This document shows positions 20,365-32,071 of a stretch of 40,226 nt of DNA, in pieces. The notes beneath the pieces were generated by a model. The model saw only the letters and a program-made list of their open reading frames with translations, was not told where the DNA came from and made no database searches. Position numbers and translations under genes: made by a program. Source of the stretch: Cladosporium sp. IMV 00045 (Eukaryota > Ascomycota > Dothideomycetes > Cladosporiales > Cladosporiaceae); assembly GCA_001931905.2 (NCBI GenBank), contig MSJI02000007.1:1-40226 (forward strand), written 5' to 3'. The number at the start of each line of letters is the position of its first letter. Position 1 is the first letter of the stretch.

Positions 20365-21415
20365 GATTTTTCACGCAAAGTGAGAAGGTGATGGGCGTTG
20401 GGTTTTGGAACTGGGCCATCATCATTCCACTACTACGAAGCAAGAAGAGAGCAGACGAAAAGGCGAAGAGGGAAGAGAGGAAGATGTAATGAACACATCT
20501 ACCAAAACGCAGCAACGCGCCCTAATCGACAGGGAAGAGGGACAGACGGATGGATGGGCACGAGAGACGCACGCAAAACACGCACCCACAACGCACTACG
20601 AACGACACTTTTTTCTGATTTTTGTTTTTTGCTTTTGTTTTCTTTGAAGATTGTTCATTTTTGGTATGTTAAGATAGGATGGGATATGTACGAAAGCACG
20701 CGAGGGGGAGACGAGTCGAGCGAGGAGGGGAGAGGAGAGAAGAGGGAGAGGGGGAAAAGCATGCATGCATTGGCATGAGCATGAGCAAGAGAGCATGATT
20801 GAGTGGGCAGATGTTGTTAATGTTGCTACTACTTTTTACTTTACTTACTTTTCGCACTTGCTGTTTACCCCTGTTTTCTTGTGTGAGTTTCGGTTGCTTT
20901 TTGTCGTTTCGGTGTGTGCGTTTTGGTTGAGATGAGTAGTGGTGAGGGTGGTGGTAATCGGTGGTGAAGCGTGGTGGATATTCCCCCTTTTGCGTTAAGT
21001 TTCCATATCTGTAGTGGCTGTATGTAAATCTCTCGGAATCATCTTGCTTGAGCTTCTTCATTCGGACATCTGGAAACAGTATCTTCTATTCAACAGAATG
21101 TTTTGAGGCAATCACGATTCCGTCCTGACGATCTGCTGTCGGACTTTCCTCTGGATTAGATCTTGGTGAAAGAATGATAGTGACTGACTCTGACTCCAAT
21201 GATCCTGTTGAAGAACAGACATAATGAATCATGCACTGGAAATGACGACTATGCCCTGCCATCAATCGTGACGAATTCATTACGAAATCTCTTCTCAGTA
21301 GTCCAGTTGAGCCCGTCTTTGGAAACAGCTTTCGGAGGAATCCTTCGACCACTCGATCAGAGCCTGGCAAATCACCTAGAAAACAAACCTACAGATCTGC
21401 AAAAAAAAAAAAACA
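20365..21415. other. Convergent 3' region between the HDEL gene and the HET gene
   Basis: About 1.05 kb with no recognisable gene. It holds the 3' UTR of the HDEL gene, a purine-only-like tract on the plus strand (about 20703-20758), short GCATGCATGC and GCATGA repeats (20760-20785) and T-rich runs near 20610-20650. An A13 run (21401-21413) lies just past the HET stop. Confidence 0.55.
21401..21413. repeat. A13 homopolymer next to the HET gene stop
   Basis: Thirteen adenines on the plus strand, so T13 on the HET coding strand, directly after its TGA and followed by GCAG. It looks like a splice acceptor, but a donor close enough to use it (GTTGTC) would leave an intron of under 40 bp, so it is more probably part of the 3' UTR. 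Confidence 0.8.
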
Positions 21416-23431
21416 TCAAACAAGGACAACCTCGCTTTTGAAAACCTCATCAATCTGCTCGGGAGAAAGCATATCGTAAGGGTTGCACCCAGCTTTGGCT
21501 TTGACGGCTTCGCCGTCCATGATTCCTACAAGCGTCAGGACTTGCGAGGCCGTACAATCGAATGCTCAAGGCTCATTTACTCACCATGAATATAAGACAC
21601 TCCGATGTAACGGTAAGCGGGTTGTCCAGACCTGGTACCGGATTCTCGTAGAATCACTGGTAGTGTGCCGCCGGCGAGTACAGCAACGACATCTCCGTTC
21701 ATAGCATCCTTCGGAAACCATCCATATTGCCCATCTTTTGTGACACCAATTGCATGACTATCAAACCGGGTACATATCCAGAACAGGGCTCTGCGTTCGT
21801 CATCATCTAATGTTTCTACTATGCTCCATTGGTCGGTTTCTTCCTCTGAGCTGAAGTGAGAGCGCGCTTTCGACATCATGGAGTGCAACGGAGAGAGATC
21901 TTCCTCGGTAGAACGTCTGGGTGCGCCGACCTTTTCAAGGACAAAGCTGTCTGCACAGATTGTGCGTAAGAGATTCGGATCTGTCGCGTCGAACGGCACC
22001 TCCGTCATCCCAGCAATGTCACGAATGACACTTGCTAGCATGGATAGTCGCTCCACGGCTCGCGAATACGGTCTGTGATAAGTGGCTCGATTTGAGACCG
22101 AAAGCACGGGACTGACGAGACATGCAGCCGTGACTAAGCTGTTGGTCTGCTCGAACCGTACCCGTAACGTGGCTCCTAGCGCAGAGTTGTACAACATTGG
22201 TCGCATGCGCCATGCGTCCAAATCAGACGTAAAGTCAATAATCCAAGAGGGTACATGTCCGGGTTGAAAGTGCTTTGGCGGCGCGAAATAATGCCATTTC
22301 CTTGTAGTCTGCAAAACGGCCAGGGTTGCATCCATCAAGACCTTCTCCAAGGAATCTTCGTATCTCGGCTCTAGGCTTTTCAGGGAAGGATTGATATTCT
22401 TTTGCGCGAACACAGAGTCTCTTGGGCCCGTGGTTTCGAAGGCTCCATAGAGATGGCTAACAGGAGTTAACGACCTGTCGTCAATCAGAGTGGAAATTGC
22501 CAGATGGCGTGCTTGTAGCAACGGCATAAGACGATCGGTTGTCTTTAAACAATCTATGTACCAAACGTGGATTTTTCCGGGCTCTCCAGCGAAGCGAGAA
22601 CGACGTTGCTCGTCGTGTTACAAATAATCCACGAACGGAAATAGTGTCCAAATGGCGAGTCCTGGTATCATCCGATGGCCACACAAGAAGTGGGGGCTCG
22701 ACTTTGCAACCAATTCTTGAAACACCCATCCCCGCCTCCAATAAGGTATTTCCATCAGAGCAGAGAGGCCTGCAAGCACTTCCAGTATCTTCGTTATCGC
22801 ATTGAGGCCTTCAGTATGACTCTGGATATCAATCGGCTCGATGTTTGTATAATCGAAAATATGTTGCCTAACAGTGTGCTCTATGTCCACTGGGCGTTCC
22901 TTCCAAGTGTAGAGGCCTATCAGCCAGGACAGACTTTGGTCAATTTCTGCTGTGAGTTCGCCTAGCCATCCGACGGTCGTGTGCGATGCCGCAAATATGT
23001 CGTACATGATGCCGACCTGATAGTTGCGTTCGGGGATGTTTGTCTGATTGATGCAAATGGCATCTGTCCACACGTAGTAAGCCTCATTGTGTGACAATCT
23101 TGCCCGAAGCTCCCTCAAGCCGGCTGCGAGATTTTTCGTTACAGGGACCTCGAACCATGCACCGTGTCGGAAAGGTCTGCGCTGAACCAGGACGATCTCG
23201 GTATCCTTCGGGTCCCCCCCAGTAGTAGGAAAATGCAATGTACATATTTTCATCTCGTGCGGTCTCCAGATACGTCGTTATCAACTCGCATTGCAAAGGA
23301 CTTTGGCGATCATCGCTAGCGGGTAAGCGAATCAACCGAATCTGGCGAGATTCTTGGTCAAGGTTATCGTAGAGTCGGTCTCTTCCTTCAAAATCCGGTA
23401 GGTAGTTGACAATCGGCACCCCAGATTCCAT
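21416..23431 (-). pseudogene. HET-domain (heterokaryon incompatibility) protein gene, frameshifted and interrupted
   Basis: HET-domain proteins trigger incompatibility or cell death when unlike fungal strains fuse. The start at 23431 leads to SRQIRLIRLP and then YIAFSYYWG, the expected first HET motif. At 23214-23220 the coding strand has a G7 run; six G would give YYWGDPKDTEI in frame, seven shifts it. The frame then continues with YYVWTDAICINQTNIPERN, ASHTTVGWLGE and YWRRGWVFQELV, the other hallmark HET motifs. It next meets a TAA at 22620-22618 and reopens in the same frame (HVWYIDCLKTTDRL) for over 340 codons. A GTGAGT intron (21584-21526) joins YRYIGVSYIHG to IMDGEAV, a common HET-protein ending. 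No frame-preserving intron removes the stop. Two lesions suggest a pseudogene, although the homopolymer could be an assembly error. Confidence 0.82.
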
Positions 23432-24724
23432 GGTCGATGTCGAGACCTCAAGCTAGGTCCATGGTGATTGCAATGTGAAGATGTTTGAAGCTGATAGACA
23501 TGGTAAGCTCAAATCCCAGGCTGACGAGGGAACAGCTCGTTATGAAACAATCAGCCTGTGATCAGGCTTTGAACAGGCCGCATCAGGCTATCGTGGCTTT
23601 GCCTAATTCGAGCTACGCCCAACAGCTCTGCCACGAGGCTGATGTCCTCGTGTCGAGCTCATTGGCACAATCCCTCACGCGTTTATCGTCAAGCAGCGAA
23701 GTACTCGATACATGCACTCTGCCTTTCAAGCAGAACAAGCCAAGTCTGCAGTCTTGCATGACCGGTGAAGAGTCGTGAGGGGTCTGTGCTCTTCTGCCAG
23801 CATAATGATGTTGATGTCGTTGACGACGACGAAGCTGGAAGATGGCGTGCAGTCTAAATTTGGCGAGGGAGACGTTGAGCACACCCCTAGTTCCAGGAAG
23901 CTACATAAGAGCGTGTCTTGCATGAACAACAACATCTCGCATATTCCCAGCAATCTCGAGGCTGGACTAATCAAAGACGTAGACTCGGCTGATAAGACCA
24001 AACCGCCATGTTGCAGTAAAACCTCCTGGTGAATTGCACTCCACTGCCACGATTCATGTGGACGCCCTCGCTCAGCCACCATTACCTACATAGCAGTATA
24101 CCTTGGGCATTTCTCCAACAAAACATAGCAATAATTGGTGGAATCCAATTCACTCCAACCACCACACATTCCCTCAAGATCTAGACTCCGCCTCCGCCTC
24201 CCCATCTTCGTCTCCATGCCCAGCACGCACGCAACCAACCGAACGAAGCGAAGATCCGCAGCAGATAAACGCGCAGCACCTATGTAGCTGCTGTTCTAGC
24301 AGAAATCTAGCGAACTGCACACTACTGCTGCAGCACTACATTCATGCACGGAGAGCACTAGTGAGAAAGATAGGCGATGCCAAGCTCCTTTGCAATATAT
24401 CTCGCTGGGGCGAAGTACATGTGAAGGAGAGGGATTTATCTAGTTTCGCTTCGATTGGCTGCTTGGATGTAACGCTGCTATCTTGTGGCGATTCGAGTTC
24501 TGGGATGAGGAGAGACGAATAGAGATGGTGTGTCATAATTGTTTTCGTTGTTTCGTCGTTCCTCTACATTAAGCGAAAGGAAGGAAGGAAGGTCAAATGC
24601 CATGTCATCGTGGGGTAACCATAAACACATCCGCCCTCGCGCAGCTAGAGAGTGATATCATGAATCTTCAGCTCGCGTCTAGGCTCTAATAGCTCCCACT
24701 TCTCATCTAACTGTCACCACGCAT
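23432..24724. other. Gap between the HET gene and the permease stop
   Basis: About 1.3 kb. The half next to 23431 should hold the HET promoter; the half near 24700 should hold the permease 3' UTR. There is a short AAGG tetranucleotide repeat at about 24577-24593. The short ORFs here overlap in several frames and show no recognisable domain. Confidence 0.5.
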
Positions 24725-26573
24725 CTAGAAGAGATAACCCAGCGTGTACCTGTAAAGCGCGTTGGGGACGTTACCGGTAGCCTTGTCGTGGGCTTCCTTG
24801 GCGAGCCATTCGGCCTCGTCGGCGTCGACGACGTCCTTGCCCGTCCACAGGTCGGCTTCGGCCGGGTTGACTTCTTTGGTGCGCTTGACGAGCTTGTAGC
24901 CGAGGAGCATGATGAGGTAGATGGGGATACCCTGAGAGAGAGAGTGTTAGCGAGAGTGTTTTTTCGATGAGAGGAAATTTGTGATTGGGGTATGCTTACC
25001 AAATAGCCGGTGATGAAGTTCTGGTAGTTGAAGCCACCGATGAAAACGTCGAAGTTCTTGGTCAGAGCGACGAGACAGCAGAAAGCGAGGGCGCAGTAGC
25101 TGCCCCACAAGCCGAAGGGGGACTTGTAGCGCATGCTCTTCTCGTCTACACCTTGCGCGCGGCGGGCTTTGACGAAGTAGATATGGGCGACCAGGATGGA
25201 GATCCAAGTGAGCAGACCAAAGATGGAGACCAAGTTGACAAAGTACTTGAACACTGTCCTGGAGCCGCTGCTGACACTCATGAAGGCGAGGCAGCAGAAG
25301 AGAGCAGAGAAAGCGAGAGCAGGGACGGGGACACCCTTCTTGTTGGTTTTGGCGAAGAAAGCCGGAGCATAGCCCTTCATGGCTTGACCGTGGAGAGTAC
25401 GGCTGGCAATGTACAGATCCGAGTTGGCGGCGGAGAAGACGAAGATCAGAATGCAGGCGTTCAGGATGTGGTCGAGGTACCTAATACGGGCAATCTCGAT
25501 GGCAACGACGAAAGGAGAAGCAGCAGCGGAGCTAGTGTTTCCCTTTGAACCTCCGCCGACAGCATCGACGAGAATCGGGCTGTCGTATGGGACGCACATT
25601 CCAAGAAGGAGAACGGAGAATACGTAGAAAACGAGAATGCGCCAGAAGGTCAGCTTGATCGCGCGAGGCACGTTGCGGCGAGGATTCTCGGCCTCACCGA
25701 CGGTAACACCGATGAGCTCGGTTCCGAGAAAAGCGAAGACAGCCGTAACCATCGAAGACCAGATAGCCAGGAAGCGACCCCATGCGCCCTCAGCGACATA
25801 AGGGTGGAAAGCACCGGGTTGGTTCCAGTAGCGGAAGCCAATAGCATCTTGACCCTCGACACCACCTGTGGTGATGCAAAGGAGAAGGATGAGCAGTCCA
25901 ATAATGACCACAACCTTGATCGAAGACAGCCAGAACTCGAATTCACCGAAGAATCGGATACCGAAGTAGTTGATGGCGATGATGACGACCATGAAAATGG
26001 CAATCCACACGCCTGGATTCACCCGTGATGCAGGTAGCCAGAACTGTATGACCAGTGAAGCTGCAGTCAGCTGGTTGGGCGTGATGATGATATATTTGAA
26101 CCAGTAAGTGTATCCGAGAGCGAAACCAAGAGCAGGGTCACAGAAGCGGGTGGCGTATGTGGCGAAACCGCCGGCAGCAGGGAGCCAAGTAGCCATCTCG
26201 CCGAGCGAGCACATTACGACGTAGACGAGCAGACCAATGGCGGAGTATGCAATGAGAATAGATGCTGGTCCAGCCTTCTCAAGAGCAGAACCCGTTCCGA
26301 TGATCAAACCAGTACCTTGAGATTGTTAGAATGCATCGCGCAGTGGTTCGTGATATCAGACTTACCAACAGCGCCGCCGATAGCAATCATACTAATCTGG
26401 CGGGCTTTGAGACCACGATGCAAACTCTCATCCTTCCTGTCCGGATCGGTGTAGAGTTGCGCATCGTGAGCGTCGATCGCGCCATGTTCCTTGAATCCAT
26501 ATTCCGTCTTGCCATGGTCGTCTGGTGAGGAACTGTGGCCGATGTCCCAGTCGCGACCACTTGCGTGGGCCAT
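24725..26573 (-). CDS. Amino acid permease (YAT/AAP family, Dip5-like)
   Basis: Plasma-membrane proton-coupled amino acid uptake. Three exons on the minus strand: 26573-26366, 26315-25000 and 24931-24725, giving 576 residues. The soluble N-tail ends in LHRGLKARQISMIAIGGAVG, then TGLIIGTGSALEKAGP begins the first membrane pair, the standard signature of fungal AAPs. EMATWLPAAGGF, ALGYTYWFKY, PNQLTAASLV and FWLSSIKV follow, and about twelve membrane segments can be counted. The pattern is most like dicarboxylic amino acid permease Dip5, but substrate cannot be read from sequence. Intron 1 (50 bp) ends in AAG after a CTAAC branch site; intron 2 has GTAAGC and a CTCTCTCTCAG acceptor. The C-tail contains several acidic residues and Lys that could serve ubiquitin-driven endocytosis. 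The start chosen is ATGGCC in a good context; the frame is open upstream to 26669. Confidence 0.93.
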
Positions 26574-28833
26574 GGAGAATAAAGCAGCCGAAACGCTTGT
26601 TTGATGTGCGTATGTGAAGCGCAGAGATGTCAAAACGATCGAAGCTTCAGACCTTGCAAATGCGCTCAAGGCACAGTATGGGAAATGCAGAGTGATGGGA
26701 GCGAATCACCCGGGATGAAGAGACAGACCAAGATAACAGAGACTCACACCTACAGAGGAAGTGAACGGCGATCCCGAAGGACTTATATACCACCACCCTG
26801 GCTTGAGGGTAGCACCTACCTTCCTGAACCGAACCCACGAGGTGTCAACGGCGGGTGACATACACATACATCGCTTCAGCACCGACCCTACTCTAGATCG
26901 GCCCGCAGCCTTCAGGCACGCCATTATTGCGCGCCAAAAGAGCAGCGACGGATAAGCGCAACAGAGAGCGGCGGTGGAACAGCCAATGATGCCTCGGCGC
27001 AGTGCGGTAGGAGGTACAGCTGCGCCCAACAAGGCTAGTCGTGTGCAAGCACTCCGCCTCGGAGGCACCAGGACGGCGCTGAGGGCGCAAGAAGAAATGG
27101 ATCGAGCTTGTATCTTTGCTTGGCAGTAGCCTTGGCCTGATAAAACGACGGAGGAAGATGGGATGATGATGAGAGGTGAGTGGTGGCAGATACCGGGCGG
27201 GCGAGGGAAATAAGGTGAGGTCGCAAGGTAACATTTCGGCTCGGGCCCAATAGAGGCAAGAGGCGGTGCGTATCACCTTGGGGATTTGAGGGGCAGCAAG
27301 CCGTGGTAGTGAGCGGGAGGGTTTTTCTCTCGTTATGAATTGCTTAGTTGCCACTTTTATTCTGCTTAGCACGTGGGGTCGAGAAGACCGTGCTATCACT
27401 TCAGATGGCGGGGAAGAGGCCGGCGCGAACGTTCTTATTCATCTCGGCCTGTCACTGCAAACCGCTGAGGCGAAAAACGATGGCGGTCGAGATAACCGCG
27501 AGTGGACCTACTACATGAAGCCAGCAGGCACAAGAGCAGAACGGCCGTTTTTCGCGTGGCTGCAAGGGTTGGCATTACCCTAGAACTTGCTTAGACTTCT
27601 TCTTGTAGGTTCAAGACTAGTCGCCTAGGATGAAGAAACTCTTGTCTCCTTGGTCTTGGAGAGTGTGTCTTCTCTCGGCTGACGCACATGGCAGGGTACG
27701 TTCTTGGGATACAAGAAAAGCTAGAGAACTGCGAATGCTTGACTTGACTGCTTTCATGCTGACACGTAACATGAAAAGAGATGGAATAATCGACTGACAG
27801 AACGATTCCGTAATACTCACAATGCCAATATGGTCACCGTTGATATGCAGTTGTTCGTTGTGGAGAGTGTTTTCTAAACACATTTTCTCACGTGCACCAT
27901 CGAAGGTTTTGGAGAGAAGCACAGCACCGGCGATCACTTCGCCTCGAACTCTGGCCAATCTGCCGAAATCACCCTAGTGGTATCGACAGCTCGATAGCAT
28001 CTGGCCGGGACGCGTGGAGCCGAGAGGTGCTAATATGGCGCTCTCGTATATCTGGCAGATGGCTGCAGTAGTCTGCTGGTGAGATTGACCCTTCGCTACG
28101 AAACATTTGACCCATGAGAAAACATTGTCAAATGAGGATAAGAACAAAACGGGGAATAAATCTACAAAATCGCAAAAAATCACTTTCCATTTTCCTGCAC
28201 GTAACAAAACGCCCAGTTTAAGCCACGTAAGCAGCCATTCGACCACCTTTCTCCATCGCGCAAAACTGTATATCAGCCTCAAAATACAAACCTCGAGACC
28301 CTCGAAAATACGGTTAACAATACACCGCTCTCCCCTTGTACGACCCGATTTCTTCCTACTGTTCACGTAACGCCAACATCTACCTCACCAAGCACAGACC
28401 GAAGCAGAGCATCAACCCTACAAGATTTCGATTCATTTTCTCCATCTCCCAAGCCACCACCAGCGCCCAGAACCAAAGAAAGCGACCAAGAGAAAACAAC
28501 AGACGAAACACTGCAGTCCGGCGCGAGAAAGAGAGCCCGACCCGGATCGACGTTTATGCATTACAGCCACGTGAAGACTGCCGAAGGGTTGGTGACCCAC
28601 CGCTCCTCCACAGTATTACCATATAACTCCAGCTTCTTTACCATATCATTATCCAATCCCCCCAGACTGCCCCGGAACTAGCCAACTTACCCCAGGGATG
28701 TCGCGAGCAGGTCTGCGACCTCAGCACTCGTCGTTCGAGCCAAGGAGATGGGTCGCGACAAGGCTCTCATCTGGGCAATGAGACGAGAGGACATGTCAAC
28801 GTGTTCTCCCATCCCGACTCTCACCCTATCTCA
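26574..28833. other. Gap between the permease start and the monooxygenase stop
   Basis: About 2.26 kb without a secure gene. The first 800 bp should be the permease promoter. On the minus strand, 27975-27831 is an open stretch after a CACTAG acceptor-like site that reads GDFGRLARVRGEVIAGAVLL and later HNEQLHINGDHIGI before a GTGAGT donor-like site. It looks like an exon but has no partner that I can identify. Bases 28100-28500 are A-rich on the plus strand. No other feature was recognised. Confidence 0.45.
27831..27975 (-). other. Possible orphan exon or gene relic
   Basis: An open minus-strand segment flanked by CACTAG (acceptor-like) and GTGAGT (donor-like). The translation starts GDFGRLARVRGEVIAG, continues with SKTFDGAREKMCLENT and ends INGDHIGI. 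It has a protein-like composition but matches no family I recognise, and there is no convincing upstream or downstream exon. It may be a chance ORF. Confidence 0.2.
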
Positions 28834-30741
28834 TCACATCCCATTCGCCCACCCCGCCAGCTTTTGCATCAACTCCTCCCCATAAACCGGCTGCACATCC
28901 CTCCCCTCTCGCAAAAGTCCCAAATAACCCGTAACATCCCTCCCATCAAACTCCCTCGTATCGAACCCATTCCCCAAGAAACCGAACCGATTCCCCTCCC
29001 ACCTGCTTATCTCATAATCCTCATACCGCGGCTGCTCCAGCAAATGCAGAAAATGCAGCCTCGAACCGGGATACACGACGGCCTGACCCCCTTCCCCTCC
29101 TGTCGCGCCATTACGTCCCTGCTTGAACCAGCTGCGACAGGGCGAGGTCCACGCCGTGCGCTGCAGGAAGAGGTCCGCGTGCTGGCGGAAATCGCGCGCG
29201 GCGCTCTCGAGGGGGGTGAGGGATTTGAGGTTTTCGATCTGTGCTTTCGTTATGACGGCGAGCATGTAGGCCGTCCAGCGCTCGATGAGCGGCATGAAGG
29301 AGCCGTGGCCGAGGGGCCCGTAGGGGCCGCAGAAGGTGAAGTGGTTGGGGAAGTGGGGGATGGCGATGGAGAGGTAGGAGGTCAGGTTGTCTCTTCCTGA
29401 CCAGAAATCGCGTAGGTCGAGACCGTGCCCGTTCACGATGGGGAAGCGTGGGATCCAGGTCGTGTCGAACCCGGTGGCGCAGATGATGGCGTCGACGGCG
29501 TGTTCGGTTTGAGTGTCGTCGAGGAAGCCGGAGGGCGTGATGCGCTTGACGCCGGAGGTGTAGATGGTCGCGTTGGGTGCTGTCAAGGCTTCCAGGTAGC
29601 CTGGTGCTGGCGTTGGGCGGCGACAGCCCGGGTTGAAAGTCTTGGGGATCATTGCATCGCAGAGGCGTTCGTCGTTCTTGAGGACGCGGCGCATTTGAGC
29701 TTCGGCCGCTTCGCGCGCTGCTTGAGCTTCCGGCGAGCCTTTGATGATGAACTTGAAGCGTTGGTTGAGCTCGTTCTCGATCTGCTTGCGGTACTCGAGG
29801 TATTTCTCAGGATTCTCTTCGAGGAACTTCTTCTGCTCCTCGGTGTACTCGAAGTTGGCGCCGTCTTTGCCAGCCCAGGTTTGCGCGAACCCCGGCGTGA
29901 TCCAGATGGGACTTCGCACCCAGTGGTAGAGGTGGTCGACTTTCTTCTGGATGTTGGCTACGATTTGCACGCCGCTGCTGCCGGCGCCGATGACCGCGAC
30001 ACGTTTTCCTTCCAGAGTGTAGCCCTCTTCGAAGGCAGCGGAGTGCATCAGCTTGCCTTGGTAGTCTCCCAGTCCGGGTATGTCGGGCCATTTGAAGTTG
30101 TTGAGGACGCCGCCGGCGTTGATGAAGAACTCGGCTTCGTCGTTGATGATGTTTCCTGTGGTGAGGTCTTTGATTCTGAGCTTCCAGACGCCTTTCTCCT
30201 CATCCCATTGGGCGTGTTGGATTTGATGCTTGAGTTTGACGTATTTGTTGATGAAGTCGTTCTCCTCGTAAATGCCCTTGAGGTAATCGAAGATCTCGGG
30301 CGAGTACGAATAGAAATGCGTCCAGGTCTTGATCTTCCAGGTGAATTGGTAGTTGACACTTGGAATCTATCATCTGTCAGCATGCGAATGGTTGACATTT
30401 GTTCTCTTCCAGACTCGTCATACATCGCAAGCACAGCCGGGATATCGATTCTCCAACCAGGTCCCTCCGACGTCGTGATTCTTCTCATACACAGTGATAT
30501 CCAGATCTTGCATCTGTTCCTCGGCCTTTTTGAGGAAATTCAGAGTCGATGCTGCTGCCCCCATGACAATCACGCGCAGGTGGCGGCGGGTGCCGAAGGG
30601 TTCTTCGCGGATGCGGTAGCCTTGGGCATCGGTTTCGGGGATGTGCAGGCCATCTCGCTCGGCTGTTGAAGGGTTGTCTTTCATGTGATGGGTTTGAGTG
30701 TGCATGGATTTTACATTTGTGTTGTCTTGCTGGATCACCAT
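28834..30741 (-). CDS. Baeyer-Villiger-type flavin monooxygenase
   Basis: FAD- and NADPH-dependent monooxygenase of the flavin-binding/BVMO class, which inserts oxygen next to a carbonyl or hydroxylates small organic substrates. Two exons on the minus strand: 30741-30424 and 30366-28834 (GTATGA donor, GATAG acceptor, phase 0), giving 616 residues. The first Rossmann region reads VIVMGAAASTLNF, unusual for GxGxxG. It is followed by GGTWLENRYPGCACD (92-106), a standard BVMO signature, continuing after the intron as IPSVNYQF. The second dinucleotide site is VIGAGSSGVQ (Gly 233, 235, 238). The BVMO fingerprint FxGxxxHxxxW(P/D) appears as YQGKLMHSAAF, with the Trp replaced. A later ATG motif is IICATGFDTTW. 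Several Met codons are near the start; 30741 is the first plausible one. Substrate is unknown, and no biosynthetic cluster surrounds it. Confidence 0.88.
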
Positions 30742-32071
30742 TGTCAAGTAGATGTACGTAGTGCTAGATGAGAGCACAATGAAGCACAGCAAGGTAAGTC
30801 AGGATGAAATTGATGGCAAAACAAAGCTTCACGGAACAATGTCGATTGCGATATACAGCGAGGCACAGTTCAGGAAGGTATCTGGTTGTCGTTCGACATC
30901 AGTACCTTTTTGTGTTTGCCCGCTTCGATAGCCTCGGGACATGAGCTCGTGAGGTCGTTGGGGGTATTCTAGCAGGGAAAGTGTGTGGGCGCCCCACCAC
31001 GGTACTGAGTAAGAAATCGGCAATAGCAAGCATCCAGAGCAAGCTCTAGATCTTTGAAGGTTGCTAAGAATGCTTGTAGGATCAGATACATATACATGTA
31101 TTTCTGCCATAAGCTGATGAAGCTGACACGACGAGACGGAAGTATTCTGGAGGGTGAGCAAAAGATTGTAGAGAAGGCGTATCCTCTTCACGTTTGTCAT
31201 TATTCGCGATGCTGGTGAGACGAGCTGGCCGACAGCCACTCTAGCCGCTGCAATCTGGTGCCGACAGACATCATCACTCTATATCTTGTGCAGTGCCTTG
31301 TGGCGATGCTGGCGTAATTAGAGATGCCCTACTGTGTCACCGAAGGCGCCTCAGTCGGGTGACTGTGATGGCGAGATGTTAGAGAATGTTAACACAGGCA
31401 TACAAGAAGAAGAAATCGCGTCGTGAGGCCATTTCAATGACGAGGAGACATCTCGGATCCCCATCATTATTGTCGTGCTACATATATCATTGTAAGGAGA
31501 GACATTCCCTCACTACCTGCACTGTGAAGAAAGAGGTGGAGGAGCTTGGCCAAAACGCGGAGACAACAGCACAAGGCCGGCCCAGGGTTCAGCAAGCACA
31601 GCGCAGTCGTGAGTGCATGCGACCTGAGCCTTTGACCTCTCCACCCACCGGCGACGTTTAACTCGACAACGTCCGTTCCGTCTGTCTGTCTTGTAATGCG
31701 ACAACCCGCAGCCACCTGCCCTTAGCCTCCACCGATCGATCATTCATACCTTCAACACCCTTCGCTGTCTCTTGACACACCACCAATCCCATTCCTGCAC
31801 CCCTCAATCGCTGTCCTGCTGCGACCGCGCGAGTCCGTCCCGCCGTCAGCCTTCCCAGCCGCGCTGCACGTCACCGGACCTCGAAACATGCGACCGAGAT
31901 AAACCACCGTCGCAATTCGATTTCTGCCTCGCGCACATACGTCTTGACCTCCTCATGCGGCTCGCATACCGGAGCAATACTCAGCCTGCTGGCAGGACTG
32001 CTTCCCGGCGCAAAGACGCTTTCACTTAAATCGCCCTCGACTCGGCCGGCCACACCCACCTTCTCGACACC
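30742..32071. other. Divergent intergenic region between the monooxygenase and ROM2
   Basis: About 1.33 kb between two divergent starts. The last 350 bp before the ROM2 ATG are C/T-rich, as in many fungal leaders. Short ORFs occur on both strands without recognisable domains. No repeats or RNA gene were seen. Confidence 0.5.

Noticed and set aside
22481..22741. Alternative minus-strand frame across the HET-gene stop, via an intron from GTAACA to CATAG
   Set aside because: That 68-bp intron would shift into a frame lacking the downstream conserved sequence and has no branch site.
25409..25627. Plus-strand ORFs within the amino acid permease
   Set aside because: Antisense frames of conserved membrane segments, with acidic low-complexity translation typical of shadows.
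29425..30669. 414-residue plus-strand ORF opposite the monooxygenase
   Set aside because: It is the antisense shadow of a well-supported coding exon (FAD and NADPH motifs on the other strand). Its Val/Asp/Gly-rich composition reflects the complementary codons, with no domain of its own.
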